Below are positions 1 to 8,444 of a DNA stretch of 64,000 nt, one piece after another; position 1 is the stretch's first letter; the number at the start of each line of letters is the position of its first letter. The DNA comes from Arcicella rigui (lineage in GTDB: Bacteria > Bacteroidota > Bacteroidia > Cytophagales > Spirosomataceae). The stretch spans positions 186,001 through 250,000 of the forward strand of contig NZ_JAYFUM010000008.1 in assembly GCF_034929435.1 (NCBI RefSeq), given 5' to 3'. Position numbers and translations under genes: made by a program. Below the pieces are notes generated by a model, which saw nothing but the letters and a program-made list of their open reading frames with translations, had not been told where the DNA came from and did not search any database.

Positions 1-722
1 CGGCTTGGAATAACGTTACTTACACGGCAGGTGAAATGAAAAACCCAAAGCGTGATATTCCATTAAGTTTATTGTACGGAACACTAACGGTAAGTGCTTT
101 ATACATTTTGGCTAACGTTGCTTACTTGATGCTTTTGCCTGTGCAAGGACATCCGAATGCGGAAGATACGCTTTCAAGAGGAATTATGTTTGCTACCAAC
201 GACCGAGTAGGAACGGCAGCCGCAGAGATGATTTTCGGAAATCCTGCGACTATCATCATGGCTATTTTTATTATGATTTCAACTTTTGGCTGTAATAATG
301 GTATCATTTTATCAGGAGCGAGAGTCTATTATGCGATGGCGAAAGACGGACTTTTCTTTAAAAAAGCGGGCGAACTTAATAGAAAAGGAGTACCTGCATT
401 TTCATTATGGATTCAGTGCGGATGGGCTTGTTTATTGTGTTTGAGTGGTACTTATGGCGATTTGTTAGACTATACAGTTTTTGCCATTTTGGTATTTTAT
501 ATCCTTACGATTTTCGGGGTTTTTGTTTTGCGTAAAAAACAACCGAATGCACAAAGACCTTACAAAGCTTTTGGTTATCCAGTCATTCCAGCGATTTATC
601 TTTTGTTTGCGGCTGGTCTTTGTATCAATTTATTGATTTACAAACCTATTCCTTCATGGGCAGGCGTTGGCATTGTAGCTTTAGGTATTCCTGTTTTCTA
701 TTTATGGAAAAAGAAAAAATAA
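1..722 (+). CDS. APC-family amino-acid permease, C-terminal part (5' end outside window)
   Basis: Inner-membrane amino-acid/polyamine/organocation permease. The reading frame is open from base 3 and begins AWNNVTYTAGEMKNPKRDIP, the conserved cytoplasmic loop with GE(M/V)KNPKR(D/N)IP found in APC transporters, so the true start lies upstream of the window and the ATG at 36 is internal. The rest holds about six to seven hydrophobic helices, including NNGIILSGARVYYAMAKDGLFF, a typical APC segment before the helix 8-9 region, and ends in a lysine-rich tail (LWKKKK). Substrate cannot be assigned. A hairpin with a T-run follows about 65 bp downstream. Family assignment is firm; specificity is unknown. 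Confidence 0.9.
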   Translation, partial: AWNNVTYTAGEMKNPKRDIPLSLLYGTLTVSALYILANVAYLMLLPVQGHPNAEDTLSRGIMFATNDRVGTAAAEMIFGNPATIIMAIFIMISTFGCNNGIILSGARVYYAMAKDGLFFKKAGELNRKGVPAFSLWIQCGWACLLCLSGTYGDLLDYTVFAILVFYILTIFGVFVLRKKQPNAQRPYKAFGYPVIPAIYLLFAAGLCINLLIYKPIPSWAGVGIVALGIPVFYLWKKKK

Positions 723-758
723 GTACCACGGATTTCCAATCCGTAGAAAAGCATTAAA

Positions 759-1039
759 CATGAGTCATTCCGAATTTTAAAATCACAAAAAAGCGGTCGA
801 AAAACTAATTTTGACCGCTTTTTTGTTTGATTATAGTTCCGTTAGGAACACTATATCGGTAGATATGTCTTGTTTTATCCCCTTCAAGCCCCATCGGGGC
901 GAAATATTCCGCCCCGATGGGGCTTGAAGGGGATGTTTTACCATAAATGTTTCTCCTACCGATATTTTGCCTCTCCGAGGCTATCCTGTTTGAACTTTAT
1001 GTAAGTCTCTATTTTAAGAAAAATTCGGGATGACTCATG
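759..1039. repeat. Nested palindromic element with 20-bp terminal inverted repeats (MITE/REP-like)
   Basis: The ends, catgagtcattccgaatttt at 759-778 and its reverse complement at 1020-1039, match with one mismatch. Inside lie, symmetrically, atatcggtag (853-862) against ctaccgatat (957-966), and at the centre a perfect 25-bp inverted repeat (877-901 and 910-934) with an 8-nt loop, built on the word ccccgatgggg. Two small hairpins, gttcc-ggaac (837-849) and cctc-gagg (970-980), flank it. There is no ORF. Its nested symmetry resembles palindromic REP/BIME or MITE elements; mobility is inferred only. Confidence 0.7.
787..825 (+). terminator. Rho-independent terminator after the APC permease
   Basis: Stem aaaaaagcggtc (787-798) pairs with gaccgctttttt (813-824), with a 14-nt loop and a T-run on the + strand; the A-run on the other side could make it work in both directions. 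It sits inside the left half of the palindromic element at 759-1039. Confidence 0.75.
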
Positions 1040-1123
1040 TTTATTTGTTCCATCCTATTATTCATCTTGAGCAACCTACTCGCTAAGAAACTTTTTCACC
1101 AGTACAGAGGTTGAATGTACAAG

Positions 1124-1166
1124 GGATTTCCAATCCGTCAGCACTAAATACGGATTGGAAATCCGT
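1124..1166. repeat. Inverted repeat ggatttccaatccgt, with a further copy at 727-746
   Basis: ggatttccaatccgt at 1124-1138 faces its exact reverse complement at 1150-1164. The same word, as cacggatttccaatccgtag, occurs at 727-746, right after the permease stop codon. The three copies bracket the 759-1039 element and end just before the SDR start at 1192, so they may belong to one composite repeat region. No protein is encoded here. Confidence 0.6.
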
Positions 1167-1191
1167 GATACTTATTTTAAATTTTATCAAC

Positions 1192-1893
1192 ATGACAAAA
1201 GTTGCTCTTATCACAGGAGGTTCAAAAGGAATCGGATACGGCATTGCCGAAGTACTCATCAAAGAAGGAATCAAAGTAGCAATTACCAGTCGTACACAAA
1301 CTAGTGCCGACGAAGCCGCTGCTGAATTGAATAAAATCAATGAAGGATTTGCCATTGGCATTGAATCAGATGTAAGAAACTTGGCTTCACAGACCAATGC
1401 GGTAGAGAAAATCATCGCAACTTGGGGACACTTAGACTATGTGATTGCCAACGCTGGTGTCGGACACTTCGCTCCTATTCAAGACCTGACTGCTGAACAA
1501 TGGCAAGAAACCATTGACATCAACCTAACAGGTACTTTCAATAGCATCAAAGCGTCTTACACTGCTTTGAAAGAAACAAAAGGATATTTTATCACGATTT
1601 CAAGCTTGGCAGGAACAAATTTCTTTGCGAACGGCGGTGCATACAATGCAAGCAAATTTGGTGTAGTAGGTTTTTCGCAAGCTATCATGATGGATTTAAG
1701 AAAAGACGGCATCAAAGTAACAACCGTAATGCCAGGTTCGGTAGCGACACATTTCAACGGACATACGCCTTCTGAAAAAGATGCGTGGAAAATTCAACCA
1801 GAAGACATTGGGCAAATTGTAGCAGATTTAATCAAAATGCCAGCAAGAACTTTACCAAGTAAAATAGAAGTCCGCCCAACGATGCCAGCTTAA
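1192..1893 (+). CDS. Short-chain dehydrogenase/reductase (3-oxoacyl-ACP reductase-like)
   Basis: Classical SDR of 233 residues, a cytoplasmic NAD(P)H-dependent oxidoreductase. Visible motifs: cofactor glycine motif TGGSKGIG (8-15), NAG (87-89) stabilising the sheet, catalytic Ser in SSLAG (about 137-138), and YNASK (Tyr151, Lys155). The ATG at 1192 is preferred over an in-frame upstream start at 1111 because it begins exactly at the Rossmann strand (MTKVALITGG), and the upstream stretch encodes the repeat at 1124-1166. It is closest in style to FabG-like or 3-ketoacyl reductase-like enzymes, but the true substrate cannot be read from sequence. It converges on the second SDR at 2021. Confidence 0.88.
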   Translation: MTKVALITGGSKGIGYGIAEVLIKEGIKVAITSRTQTSADEAAAELNKINEGFAIGIESDVRNLASQTNAVEKIIATWGHLDYVIANAGVGHFAPIQDLTAEQWQETIDINLTGTFNSIKASYTALKETKGYFITISSLAGTNFFANGGAYNASKFGVVGFSQAIMMDLRKDGIKVTTVMPGSVATHFNGHTPSEKDAWKIQPEDIGQIVADLIKMPARTLPSKIEVRPTMPA

Positions 1894-1946
1894 TTAATTG
1901 TGATTGAGTGAATGAGTGAGTTGTGAATATTTTAGTAAACCCATTT

Positions 1947-2000
1947 TAAACCTTCTTCTTAGTTGGTGAAATAATCCATACCTTATAAGAAGAAGGTTTA
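1947..2000. terminator. Bidirectional terminator between the convergent SDR genes
   Basis: taaaccttcttctta (1947-1961) and its exact reverse complement (1986-2000) enclose a 24-nt loop between two converging genes. A-rich and T-rich flanks are modest. Confidence 0.6.
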
Positions 2001-2020
2001 AATAATTCATATTTCAAAAC

Positions 2021-2860
2021 TCATATCTCCTTAACCGCTTCCAAACTTTTCTCCCAAAACCACTCTATACTTTCGGGTGTGATACCATTGTTTAGCGTAG
2101 AAGCTGGTTTTGATTTGGTGAAGTAATAGCCATTTCTGAATCTTAAATCCTGTAAATCTGTCGTTGCTAAATAGATGGAAGTAGCCGCACCTTTTTCTAC
2201 CGAAATCATAAACGGACGAGCTAAAGCAAAACCTACTTTCAATAATCCGTTCATATCACTTCCGAAATTGGATTTCACCACGCCCGGATGCAGACTGTAA
2301 GCCGTTATCGAAGAATCTTTGTAATACTTTGCCAAACCTTTGGTGAATAAAATATTGGCTAATTTTCCATCGCCATAAGCCCCCATGTCAGACAGCTTTG
2401 TATTGTTTTTCTGAAAAAGACGCTCTACTTTTCCTAAAGCATGAGCCGCAGAAGACACATTGATGACTCTACTTTCAGGAGATTTTTTGAGTAAATCAAT
2501 CAGATTCAAAGTCAGCACAAAATGTCCTAAATGATTTGCCACAAATGATTTCTCGTAACCATCTTTGGTAAAATAAATTCCCACAGGCGAGTAACCAGCA
2601 TTGTTAATCAAGCGGTCGATTTTTTCGTACTTGGCTTTTATCTCTTCGGCAGCTTTTTTCACCGAAGCTAAGTCAGATAAATCTGCCAAGAAAAAGTCAA
2701 TTTTTGTGTTTGGGGCAACTTTTAAAATTTCGCTCAACGTAGCGTCTGCTTTTTCCTTACTTCTAACTAATAAAATCAATTCAAATTTTTCAAGAACCAA
2801 AGCCTTTGCCGTAGCCAAACCAATGCCAGAGTTTGCCCCTGTTATCAAAGCTGTTTGCAT
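2021..2860 (-). CDS. Short-chain dehydrogenase (retinol dehydrogenase/WW-oxidoreductase-like SDR)
   Basis: SDR of 279 residues. Motifs: TGANSGIG (7-14), NNAG (86-89), catalytic Ser in NVSSAAH (136-137), and YGDGK (Tyr162, Lys166). The TGANSGIG start, the LHPGVV segment and the longer C-terminus resemble the retinol dehydrogenase/oxidoreductase branch of SDRs, unlike the FabG-like neighbour at 1192, so the two are not a recent duplication. It probably reduces or oxidises a small carbonyl compound in the cytoplasm using NAD(P)H. The gene is monocistronic, transcribed away from the secreted protein gene at 2983. Confidence 0.87.
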   Translation of the reverse strand: MQTALITGANSGIGLATAKALVLEKFELILLVRSKEKADATLSEILKVAPNTKIDFFLADLSDLASVKKAAEEIKAKYEKIDRLINNAGYSPVGIYFTKDGYEKSFVANHLGHFVLTLNLIDLLKKSPESRVINVSSAAHALGKVERLFQKNNTKLSDMGAYGDGKLANILFTKGLAKYYKDSSITAYSLHPGVVKSNFGSDMNGLLKVGFALARPFMISVEKGAATSIYLATTDLQDLRFRNGYYFTKSKPASTLNNGITPESIEWFWEKSLEAVKEI

Positions 2861-2982
2861 AGTGAATGTATTTTCAGGTTTTATGTTGTATAAAAAATGG
2901 CATGAAAAAACAAACAGTTTTTATTCATGCCATCAGTAATACCAAAACGCAAGTTTGATACTTATAATTCAAAAATCAAGGA

Positions 2983-3939
2983 TTAATTATAGACAAATTC
3001 AACCTGAAAAAGAGGTTTTTGTTTTTTCTTCGCAGGCGGAATGGTGTTTACTTTTAAAGTAATAAAATCAGTATCCGACGATGAGCTATAAGCCACATCC
3101 GTATTACTTTGTTCAGTCCAATTTCTTGAAAGTACTTGAATCTGTTTTTTCAGTTGCTCAAAATACGTTTTTGCCTCCTCCTCATTTTCAGTTTCAAATA
3201 AAACCGTTTTAAAATTAGAAGCTTGTCCTGCATTTTCTTGGATAATCTGAGCAGGTTTTCCAGCCACTAATTCAAAAGAAGTTTTAAAACGTTCTACGCC
3301 AGCGGTTTTATCTTTTTTAACTTCTTTCTTGTCAGTTTTTAATTTTTCACCCGTGATACTCTTGAAATTATCTTTTCTTGCCGCTACCAATGCTTTGAAT
3401 TGCTTGGCAAAAGCAGGGTCTAAATCAGCTTCAATGGCATTGGCCGTTGTAATAGTTTTCTCGATTCTGTACTTACCCAACTGTCCAGCGTCCATTGAAG
3501 TCGCCAACAAAGTATAAGTACCCGTTACTGGGGCAACGTAATGAAATTTATTGAAACTATTTCCTTGAAATGGCTGAGAGTCGTAACTAAGTTCTTGCTT
3601 GTCTTTAGCAGGTGTTTTTAGGCTCAACATTACTCTAAAAGCAGTAGAAGAATGTTCTAAAAACAATTCGTCACCAGCACGCAAAAAGAGTTTGTAAGCA
3701 TCATAAAATCTTTTTTCACCATTTTGGTTAGCAGTTTGGTCTTTAGGGTTGAGACTTGCCTCCAAAACGTCTTTTGCTTGACTGATACCTGCTTTGAGTT
3801 GGTTTTTGTTAAGAAGTTCGGTAGAATCAATTTTAGCTACTTTGGCATTTGGAGCTTTCTTGGCTGGTTTTTTCTTCTGTGCGTTGATTCCAAAAGAGAA
3901 TGTCAAACAGAAAAGAATCAATATTAACTTAATTTTCAT
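2983..3939 (-). CDS. Secreted protein with a PPC-like (pre-peptidase C-terminal) domain
   Basis: Predicted exported protein of 318 residues. The start at 3939 is chosen because it gives a clean signal peptide (MKIKLILILFCLTFSFGINA) followed by a lysine/alanine-rich linker (QKKKPAKKAP). An upstream in-frame ATG would add 16 residues and spoil the signal. Residues about 75-165 contain a stretch ending GTYTLLATSMDAGQLGKYRI, which matches the last strands of PPC/PPC-like beta domains (GTY-x-V-x-S-x5-G-x-Y). The C-terminal part (AGKPAQIIQ, EEEAKTYFEQLKKQIQVL) is a mixed alpha/beta region I do not recognise. It is probably periplasmic or surface exposed; no enzymatic motif is visible. Confidence 0.72.
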   Translation of the reverse strand: MKIKLILILFCLTFSFGINAQKKKPAKKAPNAKVAKIDSTELLNKNQLKAGISQAKDVLEASLNPKDQTANQNGEKRFYDAYKLFLRAGDELFLEHSSTAFRVMLSLKTPAKDKQELSYDSQPFQGNSFNKFHYVAPVTGTYTLLATSMDAGQLGKYRIEKTITTANAIEADLDPAFAKQFKALVAARKDNFKSITGEKLKTDKKEVKKDKTAGVERFKTSFELVAGKPAQIIQENAGQASNFKTVLFETENEEEAKTYFEQLKKQIQVLSRNWTEQSNTDVAYSSSSDTDFITLKVNTIPPAKKKQKPLFQVEFVYN

Positions 3940-4192
3940 TGTTGGATATTTTTTTTCGTTGCAAGAAGCTACATAAAAATAAAACAAACAAGCCTTAAAG
4001 ACGTTTTTAAGTTATTTTTAATGCGGATACCCTGTATTAGAAGTATCAAAACCCAATTTTATTTGGCAAAAAGAGTACTATACTGTTTTACATGGTTTGA
4101 TTTTTGCAGTTTGTCAAAAAAAAATACAAGAATCTACGATATAAATGTAATTTTACGAATTAACTGAATTGTAAACAAAAATTTAGATATAC

Positions 4193-4741
4193 ATGAAAAG
4201 AAGAGACGCAATTGCCAGAGTGGCTTTGATGATGGGAGGAATCCTTTCGGCAAGTACACTGGCAACAGTTTTAGAAGGTTGTAAGTCTGGTGCTGGTTCA
4301 GAAGGTACTGCACTCAGCTTCTCTGAAGAACAAAGTTCGATGTTGGCAGAAATTGCTGAGATTATTCTACCAAAAACATCAACTCCCGGTGCCATTGAAG
4401 CTAAAGTACCTGAATTTATTCAAATGATGTTGAAAGATTGCTTCAAAGAAGAACAACAAAAAGCTTTTTTTGCTGGCTTGGACAAATTGAATGAAGATTC
4501 AGAAAAAGCAAATGGTACTGATTTTGCTAAAGCGACTCCTGCTCAAAAATTAGCTTTAATCAAAGCTGAAGACGCTGCCAAAGAACGCTCTGAATTTTGG
4601 AAAATCATGAAAGACTTAACGGTTTTAGGTTACTTTACCTCTGAACCTGGTGCTACTAAAGCATTAGAGTTTTTGGAAGTACCGGGCAAGTATGAACCTA
4701 TTAAATTACAGAAAGGTCAGAAAGCTTGGGCAATGAGCTAA
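4193..4741 (+). CDS. Gluconate 2-dehydrogenase subunit 3 family protein (small subunit of a GMC dehydrogenase)
   Basis: Protein of 182 residues with a Tat-like N-terminus (MKRRDAIARVALMMGGIL) followed by a lipobox-like LEGC (residues about 27-30), so it is probably Tat-exported and perhaps lipid-anchored. The remainder (FSEEQSSMLAEIAEIILPKT, PEFIQMMLKDCFKEEQQKAF, MKDLTVLGYFTSEPGA) follows the gluconate 2-dehydrogenase subunit 3 family: helical, with ILP-x-T-x-TPGA near the start and a GYFTSEPGA motif. In that family the subunit escorts the folded FAD-containing partner through Tat. The partner is the GMC oxidoreductase gene 106 bp downstream. Confidence 0.88.
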   Translation: MKRRDAIARVALMMGGILSASTLATVLEGCKSGAGSEGTALSFSEEQSSMLAEIAEIILPKTSTPGAIEAKVPEFIQMMLKDCFKEEQQKAFFAGLDKLNEDSEKANGTDFAKATPAQKLALIKAEDAAKERSEFWKIMKDLTVLGYFTSEPGATKALEFLEVPGKYEPIKLQKGQKAWAMS

Positions 4742-4772
4742 TACATTTTACTCATTGACATTTACAAAACCG

Positions 4773-4814
4773 TATTAGTGAATTAAGTATCGCTTACTTA
4801 TCAAAATCACTAAT
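4773..4814. repeat. Hairpin between the two GMC dehydrogenase genes
   Basis: attagtga near 4773 pairs with tcactaat near 4807-4814, with an inner aagta/tactt stem. The spacer also contains repeated variants of attca/tcactaa. It has no T-run and is one of several short-word hairpins in this window; it may protect or process the bicistronic mRNA. Confidence 0.45.
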
Positions 4815-4847
4815 TCATCATTCACTCAATTACAAATTCATACGAAA

Positions 4848-6572
4848 GTGGAAATTACAGGAAAAGGAACTAAAGCAAATACCTACGATGCCATCGTTGT
4901 TGGCTCAGGAATATCAGGCGGTTGGGCTGCCAAAGAATTAACAGAAAAAGGTTTAAAAGTTATCATGCTCGAAAGAGGTCGTGACCTCAAACATATTCAG
5001 GATTATCACAACGCTACCAAAGCTCCGTGGGAATTCCCTCACCGTGGTAGAGTTGATAACAAATCGGCTGAAGAATATTTCATTGGCGTTCGTACTGGTT
5101 ATACAGTAAATGAACCTTGGAGAGATATGTTTGAAAACGATAAAGACAATCCAATTATCGAGAAAAAGCCAATCGACTGGATTCGTGGATACCACGTTGG
5201 CGGACGTTCTGTTATGTGGGGTCGTCAGTCATATCGTTGGAATGAAGCCGACTTTGAAGCAAACGCTAAAGAAGGTATTGGTACAGACTGGCCTATTCGT
5301 TACAAAGATTTAGCTCCTTGGTACGACCACGTTGAGAAATTTGCAGGTATCAGCGGAAATAAAGATAATTTAGACGTATTGCCGCACAGTGATTTTTACT
5401 TGCCAGCAATGAATATGAATGCCTTGGAAAAGGAATTCAAAAAAAGAATTGAAAAAGAATTTGGTACTCGTCACGTAATTATGGGACGTACTGCACACTT
5501 AACAGGTGAATCTAAAATTGCTTATGATTTGGGTCGTTCGCAGTGCCAATTCCGTAACCGTTGTATGATGGGCTGTCCTTATGGTGGGTATTTCTCAACT
5601 CAGTCTTCAACACTTCCTGCTGCTGTAAAAACTGGAAATCTTACACTTCGTCCAGACGCTATCGTTCAAGAAATAATCTTTGACGATAATTTAGGTAAAG
5701 CCGTAGGTGTAAGAGTAGTTGACCAAAATACTTTACAATCTATTGAGTACTTTGCAAAAATCATTTTCTTAAATGCTTCTGCATTCCCATCAACAGGTAT
5801 TCTTCTAAATTCAAAATCAAAACGCCATCCAAATGGTTTGGGTAACGAATCAGACCAATTAGGACGTAACATCATGGACCACCACTTGGCAGTAGGTGCT
5901 TCTGGTGAATTTGAAGGAATGGAAGACGATTATTACTACGGTCGTCGTGCAAATGGTATTTACATTCCAAGATACCGTAACTGGGGTTCTGACAAACGTG
6001 ATTATGTTCGTGGATTCGGTTATCAAGGTGGCGGTTCTCGTGAAGATTGGGGACGTGGTGCTGGCGAAATTGGTGTTGGTGCTGAATTCAAAGATTCATT
6101 AAGCTATCCGGGCAAATGGACATTCAATATCGGTGGTTTTGGTGAAGTAATTCCAAATCCAGAAAACAGAATGACACTTGACCCTAACCAAAAAGACAAA
6201 TGGGGTATGCCATTATTTGTTTTTGACGCTGCTTATGGTGACAACGAATTGAAAATGCGTGTTGATATGAAAAACGACGCCGCAGAAATGTTGGAAAGAG
6301 CTGGTTTCAAAAACGTTAGTCCTTACGACGACCAATCTAAACACTTGGGTATCGGTATTCACGAAATGGGTACTGCTCGTATGGGTACAGATGCTAAAAA
6401 CTCTGTTTTAAATAAAAATAACCAAGTTTGGGGTGCTGAAAACGTATTCGTTACAGATGGTGCTGCTATGACTTCTGCTTCTTGCGTAAACCCTTCACTT
6501 ACCTACATGGCACTTACTGCAAGAGCCGCAGCTTTCGCAGTTGATGCTTTGAAAAAAGGTGATTTGAAATAG
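4848..6572 (+). CDS. GMC-family FAD oxidoreductase (gluconate/sugar dehydrogenase large subunit type)
   Basis: FAD-dependent alcohol/sugar oxidoreductase of 574 residues. YDAIVVGSGISGGWAAKEL (about 13-31) is the dinucleotide-binding motif followed by the E of VIMLERG. GGRSVMWGRQSYRW is the GMC flavin-contact segment. The C-terminus carries HEMGTARMG and NPSLTYMALTARAA with the conserved active-site His and Asn of GMC enzymes. CQFRNRCMMGCPYGG is the Cys-rich loop typical of the membrane gluconate/fructose dehydrogenase branch. It has no signal of its own, fitting export with the Tat subunit encoded upstream. The start is GTG at 4848; no ATG lies closer. No cytochrome c subunit gene follows, so the electron acceptor is unknown. 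Confidence 0.9.
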   Translation: MEITGKGTKANTYDAIVVGSGISGGWAAKELTEKGLKVIMLERGRDLKHIQDYHNATKAPWEFPHRGRVDNKSAEEYFIGVRTGYTVNEPWRDMFENDKDNPIIEKKPIDWIRGYHVGGRSVMWGRQSYRWNEADFEANAKEGIGTDWPIRYKDLAPWYDHVEKFAGISGNKDNLDVLPHSDFYLPAMNMNALEKEFKKRIEKEFGTRHVIMGRTAHLTGESKIAYDLGRSQCQFRNRCMMGCPYGGYFSTQSSTLPAAVKTGNLTLRPDAIVQEIIFDDNLGKAVGVRVVDQNTLQSIEYFAKIIFLNASAFPSTGILLNSKSKRHPNGLGNESDQLGRNIMDHHLAVGASGEFEGMEDDYYYGRRANGIYIPRYRNWGSDKRDYVRGFGYQGGGSREDWGRGAGEIGVGAEFKDSLSYPGKWTFNIGGFGEVIPNPENRMTLDPNQKDKWGMPLFVFDAAYGDNELKMRVDMKNDAAEMLERAGFKNVSPYDDQSKHLGIGIHEMGTARMGTDAKNSVLNKNNQVWGAENVFVTDGAAMTSASCVNPSLTYMALTARAAAFAVDALKKGDLK

Positions 6573-6623
6573 ATTTTTGATTTCTGATGTCTGATTTTGG
6601 ATTTCAGAAAACAATTAGAATAA

Positions 6624-6663
6624 GCAAAAAGTCCTCAATTTTAATTAATTGAGGACTTTTTGC
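6624..6663. terminator. Terminator after the GMC oxidoreductase
   Basis: Perfect 17-bp stem (6624-6640 with 6647-6663; core gtcctcaatt) and a 6-nt loop, with A-run and T-run inside the stem, so it can act in both orientations. Confidence 0.85.
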
Positions 6664-6822
6664 TTTAGTAAGTAAGAGTTATGAGTGATGAATTGTGAAT
6701 TTTCCGATAAGGACTGTTATTTTTCACATACTCCTCAGCGTAAAGTAAATAAAAATCTTGTTAAACGCCGAAAGCTCAATACGATATTTCTCCTTTAATT
6801 TATCTTTCATAAAGTTTCAAAC

Positions 6823-6830
6823 TACCTTTG
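6823..6830 (+). promoter_or_regulatory. Bacteroidota -7 promoter element TACCTTTG
   Basis: TACCTTTG fits the Bacteroidota primary-sigma -7 consensus TAnnTTTG and lies 20 bp before the helicase ATG. The -33 region (about 6795-6802) is only T-rich. A very short leader is implied, in contrast to the second helicase at 53372. Confidence 0.6.
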
Positions 6831-6850
6831 TAGAATAATTAAGATGAATT

Positions 6851-8173
6851 ATGACTTTTGAAGAATTAAATTTAAATAAACAGTTATTAAACGCCCTCGA
6901 CGATTTGGGCTTTACTTCACCAACGGCTATCCAAGAAAAAGTATTTTCTGTGGTAATGTCGGGGAAAGATGTTTGCGGAATTGCACAAACAGGTACAGGC
7001 AAAACCTACGCTTATTTATTGCCTTGTATTCGCCAAATGAAGTTTTCTAAAGAAAGAGAACCACAATTAGTCATCATTGTGCCAACTCGTGAATTGGTTG
7101 TTCAAATTGTTGAAGAAGCTCAAAAACTCTTGACTTACATGAGTTATAAAGTTTTGGGCGTATATGGTGGCGTAAATACCAAACAACAAGTAGCAGATTT
7201 ATTAGAAGGAGCAGATATTTTAGTAGCAACTCCCGGCAGATTAGTGGATTTAATCTCGGTAGGTGCTTTTTCTGGCAAATCTGTAAAAAAATTAGTAATT
7301 GATGAATTTGATGAAATGTTAAATCTCGGATTCAGAGCTCAATTGAAACACGTTTTTGAAAGATTGCCTCAGCGAAGACAAAATTTACTTTTCTCTGCTA
7401 CACTCAACGAAGAAGTAGAACAATTAATTGAAGACTATTTCAATAGTCCAATAAGAGTTGAAGCTACACCAGTTGGTACTCCACTCGAAAATATCAGTCA
7501 ATCTTACTACGAAGTACCGAATTTTTTCACCAAAGTTAATTTCTTGAATTTACTCTTGGAAAAGGATGAAAGCATGAGCAAAGTATTGGTTTTTGTATCA
7601 ACCAAACACTTAGCAGATGTTTTGTACGAGCAAATGAATCCAGAACAAAATGACACAATTGCCGTCATTCACTCGAATAAAGCTCAAAAACACCGTTTTG
7701 ACAGTGTAAATAAATTTCATTCAGGCGAATGCAGAGTACTCATTGCTACCGATATAATTGCCAGAGGTTTGGATGTAGCAGAAGTTAGTCATGTAATTAA
7801 TTTCGATTTACCCGAAACTCCACAAAATTATATTCACAGAATAGGAAGAACAGGGCGAAAAGAAAGAAAAGGCATAGCGATTTCGTTTGTTATTGAAAAA
7901 GAAAAGGAATACCTCAATACCATCGAAAATTTGATGAATTATCAGATTCCATTGCTTGCTTTACCCGAAGAAGTAGAACTTTCAACAAAAATTTTGCCTG
8001 AAGAAGTAGAGCGAGTAGCCATGAAAACGATTCAAGTGAAAGCACCAAAAAGAGAAGACGCTGGAGCTGCCTTTCATGAGAAATCAGAAAAAAATAAAAA
8101 AGTGAATGTAAGAAGAAATCACGCTGAAGAAATGAAAAAGAAGTACGGAAGAGCTTACAGAAAGCGTGATTAA
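6851..8173 (+). CDS. DEAD-box-family ATP-dependent RNA helicase with DEFD in motif II
   Basis: RNA helicase of 440 residues with the two RecA-like domains and a basic tail. Visible motifs: Q motif region (FEELNLNKQLLNALDDLGF ending TAIQ), motif I AQTGTGKT (45-52), Ia PTRELV (79-84), Ib TPGR (127-130), motif II DEFD (151-154) instead of DEAD, motif III SAT (182-184), ARGLD (304-308), and motif VI HRIGRTGR (329-336). The tail (KNKKVNVRRNHAEEMKKKYG) is basic and likely binds RNA. The presumed role is unwinding or remodelling RNA in ribosome assembly or mRNA turnover. The Ala-to-Phe change in motif II leaves the Mg/ATP acidic residues intact, so activity is expected. Confidence 0.92.
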   Translation: MTFEELNLNKQLLNALDDLGFTSPTAIQEKVFSVVMSGKDVCGIAQTGTGKTYAYLLPCIRQMKFSKEREPQLVIIVPTRELVVQIVEEAQKLLTYMSYKVLGVYGGVNTKQQVADLLEGADILVATPGRLVDLISVGAFSGKSVKKLVIDEFDEMLNLGFRAQLKHVFERLPQRRQNLLFSATLNEEVEQLIEDYFNSPIRVEATPVGTPLENISQSYYEVPNFFTKVNFLNLLLEKDESMSKVLVFVSTKHLADVLYEQMNPEQNDTIAVIHSNKAQKHRFDSVNKFHSGECRVLIATDIIARGLDVAEVSHVINFDLPETPQNYIHRIGRTGRKERKGIAISFVIEKEKEYLNTIENLMNYQIPLLALPEEVELSTKILPEEVERVAMKTIQVKAPKREDAGAAFHEKSEKNKKVNVRRNHAEEMKKKYGRAYRKRD

Positions 8174-8276
8174 ACCCGAAAAACCCCAAAAGTGATTGAT
8201 AGCAAATACTTAGAGAAAACTCCTTAGTTTTTTATCAGTCACTTTTAAAAAAATTGTTTTGAGGTAATATAAAAAA

Positions 8277-8310
8277 CAAAAAAAGCAGACTTACAAAGAC
8301 TGCTTTTTTG
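8277..8310 (+). terminator. Terminator after helicase gene
   Basis: caaaaaaagcag (8277-8288) pairs with ctgcttttttg (8300-8310) around an 11-nt loop and ends in a T-run. A second, weaker hairpin (aaaagtga near 8198 with tcactttt near 8246) precedes it. Confidence 0.75.
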
Positions 8311-8444
8311 AATTACACTTCATCAACAAACTAAAAACCAAATAAAACTACTTGATATCTTGTAGTCAATTTGATAATCTGAGAATAAAGGTAATAATAA
8401 TTTTCGCTTCAACAAGCAATTTATTCTCAAAAAAATCAAATAAT

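Noticed and set aside
1083..1415. Minus-strand open frame overlapping the first SDR
   Set aside because: It runs through the inverted repeat and the Rossmann-fold coding region of a clear SDR gene.
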